A DNA stretch of 64,000 nt, taken from NCBI GenBank assembly GCA_002150815.3, contig NDFF03000373.1, positions 40,824-104,823 of the forward strand, written 5' to 3'. The notes beneath the pieces are model-generated. The model was given only the letters and a program-made list of their open reading frames with translations. It had not been told where the DNA came from and did not search any database. The translations under genes and the position numbers were made by a program. Shown piece after piece: positions 56,401 to 64,000 of this stretch. The stretch's first letter is position 1; every line of letters starts with the position of its first letter. This stretch comes from Grammothele lineata (Eukaryota > Basidiomycota > Agaricomycetes > Polyporales > Polyporaceae).

Positions 56401-59400
56401 CCGGGTCGACGACGAACTCACTTTCGAGAGAGGAGCTATCAATCTCATTGTAGGGCCGACTGGGTCTGGGAAGACGGCGCTGCTTCTGGCGCTGCTGGGC
56501 GAGCTACACTGTGTGCCGAATGACCCCAACGCATACGTGAGCCTGCCGCGCGGCGGCGGAGTAGCGTACGTGCCACAGGAAGCGTGGATATTGAGCGACA
56601 CTATTAGAGTGAGTGACGGCGAGGGCGGCTCGATTTCACGGGCGGAGGCTGAGCTGCACTGCAGGAGAACGTCTTGTTCGGCTCGCTGATGGACGAGGAG
56701 CGGTATTGGAAAGGTAGGTTTGCCTGGAGTCTGGATGAGCTGCTAGGAAGACTTAATCCCGTCATTTTGAGTGATCCATCAATGTGGCCTCGAGAACGAT
56801 CTCGAATTGCTCGATCATGGTGATCTAACTCAAGTTGGGGAGAGAGGAATTACGCTAAGGTATGTACTCTATGCATTTGTGCAAGGGACTCCTCATCGAA
56901 ATATGATTACTAGTGGCGGTCAGAAGGTTGTAACTTTCACAGTCGTCATGCCGCAGAGATCCGTCTCTAACCCCTTCGTCATTCTCGCAGGCTCGCGTGT
57001 CTCTCGCTCGCGCAGTATACTCCAAAACTGCTGTCGTGCTCGCAGACGACGTAAGACTGTTCTCATCCGCTCTCGTCATGTACTGATAAACTTTGACTCA
57101 AGGTGTTCGCTGCGCTCGACGTACACACCGCGCGGTGGATTGTGGATAAGTGCTTTAAAGGCGATCTCATGGAGGGGCGGACAGTCCTGCTAGTGGTATG
57201 TTCCATCTGAATCGATTGTTTCGTGACGTTTCTGATACTCGGGACCCCTACAGACGCATCACATTGGGTTAGTACGCTCCATGGTGTCCTTCATAGTCGT
57301 CTTCGGCCAGGAGCCCGGTAGGATCGTGAAATACGGGGACTTCTCTCATGTCCTCGCTGCCGATCAGCTTATATCCAAAGAACTCGAGGATATCGAGACG
57401 CAGGAGACCCGTAATGACGAGACTGCTAGTCCCCGCATTCTCGAAAAGCCTAGAAACGGACGGACGGACAACCTCATAAAAGCTGAAGAGATTTCAGAAG
57501 GTCATGTCTCTTGGACTGCTCGTACGTTCGCTTCGCTTGTTCTGGTCAATGTTGGAGATGAAATCTTACCCTGAAAACTACTAGTCAAGTCTTACTTTTC
57601 GGACATGGGCGGAGGTCACGCTGTCATCTTCTGGATTTTGGTGATCGTGTTCATCATCGGATCCCGACTATTCTCTGTCCTCCAGAAGTACTGGCTCGCA
57701 CAGTGGGCCGATCAGTACGAAAGTCATAGTCAAGTTGAAGTTTCGGCTGGGTAGTAAGTGGCATTGATAGAGCACGCGAAACTCAGTAGACTCACCTCCA
57801 ATCGGCCCAGCTATCTCACGGTATTTTCTTTACTTCTCATCGGAGACTATGTCTTCTTGTGGGCGAGCTATTTGGTTTTCATGGTCGGCTCTCTCCGTGT
57901 CTCTCGGACAATCCACAAGCGACTTACAGAGTCCGTGCTCGCCGCCCAACTAAGGTAAAGGACGCTTTCCAAACTCGTACTACTATCTCCTCACACACAT
58001 ACCCAACCATACCAGATGGCTCGATAGGACGCCCACATCGCGCATAATCGCACGATGCACGCAAGACATACAGTCTAGTGAGTACGCAATCCATGTCCGC
58101 TCCCAACGGTAACAAACGCTGGCTCCGCCACGTACAGTCGATGGCCCACTTGACAACAACTTGAGTGGGCTCGTTGAGAGGACTACGACGATAGCGTCAA
58201 GATTTGTCGCAGTCATGGCCATTTCTCCCTTGTTCACACTTCCCGGCACGGCGTTTGCCCTCATCGGCGGATGGTGCGGGAACATGTACATGAAGGCCCA
58301 GCTACCTGTCAAGCGTGAACAGAGCAACGCTCGCGCGCCGATCCTAGCACATCTCGGAACGACTATCGCCGGCCTTAGTGAGCATACGTACAAGCTTGTA
58401 ACCACTGACGCGCGGTACTGACAAGGCGACATTTAGTCAGCATACGGGCCTACAGTGCGCAGACGAGGTTCACTGAAGAGTCTTTCAGACGCATGGACCT
58501 ATACTCCCTTACGACGCGCACCTTCTACAATCTCAATCGGTATCGTGACGTAAAATTCGAGTATACCGCGGCTTCTGACCCCCCTTGGGCCTTCTTAGAT
58601 GGATATCCTTTAGGCTCGAGGTACTCTCCTGCGTTGTCTCAGCGGGTCTAGCTGCATACCTCGTGTACGGCACCAACAATACCCAAGTCGGTGTGACTGG
58701 CTTTGCGCTCAACATGGCCGGTGAGCGAATATACGCCCGATGTGTCATGTTCCCACTAACCGTCATGGTAAACGTACAGTCAGTTTCTGTGGAATGATTT
58801 TGTGGTGGGTCCGCATGGTCAACGAGTTCGAGGTTAATGGTAAGTCCTGGAGACATGATGTTGATATGCTTTGAAACTAAGCCTTCGTGTCGTAATCAGG
58901 AAACAGGTATGCTGTCAATTGACTGCTTGTTACGTACCTGTCTCACAGCGCTTCTAGCTTGGAGCGGGTGGAGCAGTATTTGAACATCGACCATGAACCA
59001 GCACCCATCCCTGCTGGGATTCCGCCTGCATATTGGCCTGCCAGCGGAAGTTTGCGCGTGGAAGGACTGTCGGCGAAGTACTCTGCCGTACGTATAGTGA
59101 CTTCTCACTGTACTAGTGAGTTTTGTGGTGACACGGTCTTCGCAGGACGGGCCTTCCATCCTTCACGGCGTTTCCTTCGAGGTGAAACCAGGCGAACGAG
59201 TCGGCATAGGTACGTCAATCAATTCCTCGCGGCAATATCCATGCCTGAATTTGTCTTCAGTCGGGCGTACAGGGAGCGGAAAGGTATCATAATTTGCACG
59301 GCGATTCCGTTGTGTGCCCCGTAACTCACCACATACACAGAGCTCGCTAGCACTTGCGCTCATGCGGCTCATCATCACGGACGGACGAATCTTCTACGAT

Positions 59401-60172
59401 GGACTCCCTATAGACACGATCAACCTAGACGCACTTCGATCCAAGATAACCATCATCCCCCAAATAGTGCGTACAACCCTTCCACTCCCCTTCACGCCCC
59501 ACTAATCCCGACGATCCCACAGCCAGAGCTCCTCTCAGGCACGCTCCGGCACAACCTCGACCCATTCGGAGACTTCGACGACGCAGAGATCAACGACGCT
59601 CTGCGCTCCGCCGGCCTCTTCTCCTTAGGCGAGGGCGAAGACGGGGCGGGCAGGCTCACGCTCGACTCGCAGATCGCCGGTGGGGGCGGGAACTTGTCTG
59701 TGGGGCAGCGCCAGATCGTCGCGCTCGCCAGGGCGATGCTCCGCCAGAGCAAGCTGTTGATCTTGGATGAGGCTACGTCGGCGATAGGTGAGAGATGCTT
59801 GGTTTTGTGCTGTGCGAGACGCGGACAGAGGATGCTGACGGGCGATTTCTGGTATAGATCACCGGGCGGACGCGATCATCCAGAAGTCTCTGCGCGAGTC
59901 TGTGGGCAGGGATGTGACTGTGCTCACTATCGCTCATCGCCTCCAGACTGTCATGGACGCCGACAAGATCGTGAGTGGACTGGAACTCTCCTAAGTGGGA
60001 TGAATACTGACATCCTTGACAGCTCGTCCTGGATTCGGGGCGCGTCACCGAGTTCGGCCCTCCGGCCGAACTGTTACAGAACAAGGAAGGTCTACTATAT
60101 GCGCTCGTAAACGAAAGTGGGGACAAGGACGTTCTCGTAGATATGGCAAAGGACTCGAGGAAGGACTGTTAG
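53444..60172 (+). CDS. ABCC-subfamily multidrug-type ABC transporter B
   Basis: Full-size ABCC exporter, paralogue of transporter A, about 25 exons. Start ATG 53444 (MIWTVNEYVGPPTIPSLRP). N-terminal membrane part includes GVFMYRDVWPLATYVLKPLD. Coupling region ending IRMIKMFAWERRTSQQL at about 55.65 kb. First nucleotide-binding domain: Walker [12 protein letters not shown] (56456-56490), signature LSGGQK (split by an intron, 56858-56928), Walker B VVLADDVFAALD, degenerate as in ABCC domain 1. Second: GRTGSGKSS (split at about 59280-59345), NLSVGQRQ (59691-59714), LILDEATSAI (about 59757-59787) with glutamate. Ends MAKDSRKDC at TAG 60170-60172. The conserved blocks I followed show no stop or frameshift. 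Substrate unknown; convergent with the F-box/WD40 gene. Confidence 0.92.
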
Positions 60173-60442
60173 TATTAGGGACGCTGATACTACGATATGC
60201 GAGGACATGTACGGCAGCCTACTTATACTGGACATTGACATTGGACAAGGATAGAGTAGCAATGCGGACAATACGGTCAGAGTTGTTGTAGTCGTCAATA
60301 CTTTACACGGACAATCCAGAGCGAACGCGACGAGAGCAGAGCCGACAGCGTCATAACACGAACAAGCCAGAAATGCTTCAAACCAAGCACACTCTGGAAA
60401 GGATAGCTATACGTCCCAGACGCGACGGCGCGGTTTCGAGGT

Positions 60443-63067
60443 TTAGGACCTGGACGACCGCAGGAGCGCATGGGCGCCCGCATCGGGCTTGAAGCTCCAG
60501 ATCTCGACGACCATCTTGCCCGCCTTCTTGCAGAGGATGGCGCACGTCTCGCGCGTGTACGCGACCTTCCACACGCTCTCGCTCGGCTCGCACATGTCCC
60601 GCACGAACCGGCACTGCGCCTCCCCTGTGCCCCCCGCTGCGCTACCGCCGTCGATACTTGCAATGGTGCTTGTGCTTCCGCCGCTGCGCGAGGTGGGGCT
60701 ATGCTCGAACTCGAACTCATACAGCCGCACCCGCCCATCGTTCCCGCTCGTGACGAGGAAGCGCTCGTCGAGCTGCAAGCCGGACACGGACGAGTCGTGC
60801 GCGGCGAGCCGCTGCACGACCGCGAACGCAGAACCCTGGAGTGAGAAGATGATCACCCTCCCATCGGAGCCGCCCGTGGCGAGCATTGTCGGGGTCAGCT
60901 GCAGCTGGCATACGAGCGCGGTGTGGCCTTGTAGGAGGGCGGTGCAGGCGCTAAATGAATGGAGAGAAGAAGGGGAAGAGGTAAAAAAGTGGACGTGAAT
61001 CAGTTGTTTGGGCTTGACACACGCCGCGCAGGTACGCAACACTCACCCCGTGGCAGCGTCCCAGACGCGAACGGTCGTGTCAAGCCCTCCACTGGCGATG
61101 CGCACCCCATCGAACGCGACCGTGTAGATCTGGTGGAAGTGCCCGCGGAGGACGTGCAGGCACGCGCCGGTGTCGACGTCCCACACGCGGCACGTGCAGT
61201 CGTAGCTCCCGCTGACGACGCGCCGCCCGCACGCGTCGAGGCACCGTACGCTCTGCGTGTGGCCCTCGAGCACGCGTAGGAGCCGCCCCCGCTGGATGTC
61301 CCAGACGCGCAGCGTGCGGTCACGCGAGCCGGAGACGGCGATCGGGCGCCCGTGTAGGACCTTGAGGCACCGGATCGTCGAGGTGTGTCCGCGGAGGGTG
61401 TAGATGCAGTACCTACATCGCGCCGCGCGCGTGCGCGCGTGTCAGTCAGCCATGTCCGCGAAGAAGGAACGCGAATCAGGGAGAGAAGGACGTACCCGGA
61501 CTTGACGTCCCACACGCGGAGCTCCTTGTCGCACCCGCCGCTCACGACGAGCGCGTTCGGCTGGCCCCACCCGTCCGACGCGCCCCCGGGGTTGCTCGGC
61601 CGGCCAAACGGCGACTCGGGCGCCCTCCCCTCCGCGAACGGGTCTGCCCCGGGCGCGCCCCAGCCCTGCTCGCTCGGGCCGCCCCACTCCCCTCCAAGCT
61701 CGTCGTCCAGCCCGACAGCGTGGCGGAGGAGCGGGGGCAGCATCGCGTCCGCAGGGGCCCCCGCGACGAGCGGGTCCCCACAATTATCGCTCAGGGGCAA
61801 ATCCGCGGCGCGCGCGCCGCCCTCGGAGATGAGGGAGACGGCCCAGACCCCGGACTCGTGCCCGACGAGCGTGCGGGCGAGCACGCCGGTCTTGGCGCTG
61901 AAGATGTGGATGCGGCTGTTGGCGAGGCCGACGACGACCCAGGAGGGGTCGATTGCGATGGAGGTGGGGATTGCGGGGTTGTGCACTTGCGGGTGCGCTT
62001 GCCCTGCGCCTGCGCCTGCGCCTGCGCCCGCGGGGGTGGGTGGGTCTTGGGCTGGTGGGGGCTGGAGGGGCGCGCGATGAACGCGCAGGAGGCGGCCTTT
62101 CGTGAGCCAATTGGACGCTAGGGAGGGAGGTTAGTCGCGTGTATGCGCGGAGATGGAGCGAGCCAAAATAAATGAACATCCGTGCATCTCGGCGAGGGTA
62201 AAAGACGCGGCACAGCCTAACACGGCAGGTTGCTTAGCCCTTGGAAATGCGCGTCTCGCTTCTCCGCGCACGGAAGTGCAAGAGAGCATACTCCGAGTCC
62301 ACGGAGGAATAAGAAGGGAGGATGTGTGTCCCTCTGCGAGAATGGAATCGTGGGCCGGAGACGCATAGAGACGCAATCCGGCTTGAATCCGAGCCGCAGA
62401 GGCCACCCATGCACCCCTCGCGAAGGCCGGCAGGAAGGAACTTCTAGCGCAAACAAAGATGAAAATACTCACTTCTGAGGTACTCGTACGCAAAGAACTT
62501 GCGATACGGAAAGTCACCCGCACTGACCCTCAACGGCTGTAGTCCGAGCCGTAAGCTTCCTACGCCATCGTCCTCCCCTCCCCTCGCGCCCTCTGGTGGA
62601 GCTCCCCGGCCGTCGTTCCCAAGCTCCCTCCTGTAACTCTCCACCGCATCTACATCCCTCGCAAACCCGTGCCTCACACACATCCCGCGCCAAAGACACT
62701 CATCCCTAAGCAGCTCCGCCCAATACCTGCTCACGCGCGCGGCGCGCGCGAGCGTGCGGGGGTCGTCAACGAAGGAGAGCACGTGGAGCGCGACCTCGGG
62801 CGGGAGCGCGCGGAGGAAGTCGCGCTTGAGCAGGGGGGCGATCGTCGTGGAGAGGAAGAGCAGCTCGGAGGGGGTGCAGGCGTGGATGAGGGAGTGGAGG
62901 TGGTGCCGACGGAGGGCGGGGGAGAGCTGGGAGAAGGCGGAGAGGAGCGGGTCGAGCGGGTTGGGGAGGGGGGAGGAGTGGGGGGAGTGGCTGGGGGGCG
63001 GGGAAGGGGCGGGGGTCGGTGGGGGGATGATGGGCATGTAGAGTGTTGTGGGTGGTGAGGAGGCCAT
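60443..63067 (-). CDS. F-box/WD40-repeat protein (Cdc4/Fbw7-like SCF adaptor)
   Basis: Substrate receptor of an SCF ubiquitin ligase: the F-box binds Skp1, the WD40 propeller binds phosphorylated targets. Four exons, 63067-62473, 62117-61496, 61412-61047, 60950-60443, in phase, 696 residues. A Pro-rich N-terminus precedes the F-box (LLKRDFLRALPPEVALHVLS, residues about 100-120). WD40 repeats begin after about residue 230: VVVGLANSRIHIFSAKTGV, SGGCDKELRVWDVKSG, SGSRDRTLRVWDIQRG, SGSYDCTCRVWDVDTG, SGGLDTTVRVWDAATG, GGSDGRVIIFSL, TSGNDGRVRLYEFE. A Gly/Pro-rich insert splits the first two, and an (Ala-Gly)n run is coded by hexamers at about 62003-62030. An in-frame ATG 120 bases upstream would add 40 residues. 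Which cell-cycle or signalling target it has is not visible. Confidence 0.93.
62003..62030 (-). repeat. Hexanucleotide microsatellite in the F-box/WD40 gene
   Basis: Tandem cctgcg units on the plus strand, read as alternating Ala-Gly in the protein linker just before the first WD40 repeat. Confidence 0.8.
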
Positions 63068-63841
63068 GGTGGGATATGGGAGAGGTGTGTCGAGGTAGCT
63101 GGGGTGTGCTCTACGGGCAATGTATTGGGTTAAGAAGAGAGACTGAGGTGCTACCGGAGTCGTACCTATCACGAAGGTGTCCTCCAAGCTTCTCCAGGGG
63201 ACGCTGTGTCTCCGACCTTCTGCCTTGGATTGAAGGCTTCTCTATCCGGAGCGAGTGAGTATATGGCAGTAGAAGACGAGGGACGAGGCTGATGAGGGAC
63301 AGCGGGGCGGGCGTTGGAAGGGCGGAGAGGGCGGTACGGATGCCAGACAATAAGGGGCGGCCGATGCGGATCTATGGCACGAGACTACTTAGTCTTAGGG
63401 AAAGGCCCACAGGTAGATCTCGGAGAGAAGTAGCTGTCGACGCCGACAGCCCTGTAAGAAAGAGTTGAGGGAGGAGGATGTCGTGGAGAGAGACGGAATG
63501 AGCCACAAGCGGAACGGACGGCGTCGTCGAGGAAGGCGTGAGGAGCGGAATGGCGCCGTCCGGGTTCGAACTTCGGCGCGTGTGCGTGTGGTCCGGATGG
63601 CCGGGTGGGAATGTGCACAGTACAGTCATCTACCGCTGGTTGAGACGCCGAAATTTATTTCCGCCGTGATTTGCTCAATTGAGACATCGGTCACCTGAAA
63701 ATGACCATGTGTGTTTAGGACTACGTAGAAAATGGGTACATAAAATTTGGTGGTATGGGAGTGAGTGTGGATGAAGATATTGACCGAAAACCTCGCGAGA
63801 GCCAGTGGAGCCCAAAACGAGTCATTGAGACAGATGAGCGC
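63068..63841. other. Intergenic region between two minus-strand genes
   Basis: Promoter of the F-box/WD40 gene and 3' end of the next gene. No recognised coding sequence; the open frame to 63187 could be an N-terminal extension. Confidence 0.5.
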
Positions 63842-64000
63842 CTATCTAATCAGCACCCTAGTCTCGGAGTCATTCGAGCCGCGATCTGCGTCGTCCTCGC
63901 TGCTCTCATCCTCCTCCTCCACCTCGACTCGTAGCTTCGGTTCTGGTGGCAGCAAATGGCCCCTCACCATAGGCTTAGGGAGGGAAAATGCTTCCTTCTT
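63842..64000 (-). CDS. C-terminal part of an unidentified gene (runs off the right edge)
   Basis: Open on the minus strand from the edge to a TAG at 63842-63844. The 52 residues begin KKEAFSLPKPMVRGHLLPPE and end with an acidic stretch (VEVEEEDESSEDDADRGSND) and SETRVLIR. Coding character is suggested by the acidic low-complexity tail and intact frame; family unknown, and the part upstream is outside the window. Confidence 0.5.
   Translation of the reverse strand, partial: KKEAFSLPKPMVRGHLLPPEPKLRVEVEEEDESSEDDADRGSNDSETRVLIR

Noticed and set aside
56858..56930. Apparent loss of the LSGGQ signature in transporter B
   Set aside because: The signature is intact once the intron between CTAAG and TGGCGGTCAG is removed.
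61385..62080. 231-codon plus-strand frame
   Set aside because: Antisense of the F-box/WD40 gene.
62669..63058. 129-codon Glu/Gly-rich plus-strand frame
   Set aside because: Antisense of the Pro-rich N-terminus of the F-box/WD40 protein.
63480..63590. tRNA-like box (gggttcgaac) near 63560
   Set aside because: No A box or cloverleaf arms at the right distance.
1..64000. CRISPR arrays, bacterial operons, telomere repeats, rRNA
   Set aside because: None seen; the split genes show a eukaryotic nuclear context.

Overview
The window looks like nuclear DNA of a filamentous basidiomycete, most likely a wood- or litter-decaying agaricomycete. Nearly every gene is split by many short introns (about 50-65 bases, GT...AG, often preceded by a pyrimidine run). 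The family content fits too: ABCC drug pumps, auxin-efflux-carrier-like permeases, F-box proteins, secreted phytase, a chromodomain Ty3/gypsy element. The species is not established from sequence alone.

Layout. 1-6290: ABCC transporter A, minus strand, its last few codons lie off the left edge. 9803-15148: two tandem auxin-efflux-carrier-like genes with the same nine-exon structure. About 16440-16622: a frameshifted scrap of the Sas10/Utp3 C-terminus. 16890-19986: intact dipeptidyl peptidase III (DPP3), minus strand, 16 exons, 704 residues. 24480-44194: an expansion zone with four paralogous F-box-like genes (24480, 32755, 37484, 42656), two decayed DPP3 copies (about 26320-27930 and 36290-36870), a young but internally deleted chromovirus-type LTR retrotransposon (27939-32420), a scrap of a membrane-protein gene (34.8-35.5 kb), a single-exon F-box-type gene (39843-41105) and a broken methionyl-tRNA synthetase C-terminus (41.3-41.9 kb). 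44298-46077: histidine acid phosphatase/phytase, minus strand. 47098-52524: an anchored low-complexity protein, a Nudix coenzyme A diphosphatase and a Cys-motif orphan, all plus strand. 53444-60172: ABCC transporter B, paralogue of A in opposite orientation. 60443-63067: F-box/WD40 protein, minus strand. 63842-64000: tail of another minus-strand gene.

The main story is segmental duplication. Each of two F-box-like genes (32755 and 37484) is preceded by a decayed minus-strand DPP3 5' half at about 0.5-0.6 kb once the retrotransposon is subtracted, and their upstream regions also resemble each other. The intact DPP3 likewise precedes the first F-box-like gene in the same divergent arrangement. 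I infer that a divergent DPP3/F-box unit was copied in tandem, that only one DPP3 stayed functional, and that the F-box-like copies were mostly kept (the 37484 copy carries a one-base frameshift).

Exon models for DPP3, both carriers, three of the four F-box-like genes, phytase, Nudix, the Cys-motif protein and the F-box/WD40 gene were built by hand and each totals a multiple of three with coherent phases. The exon map of the two ABC genes was followed through the conserved domains only.
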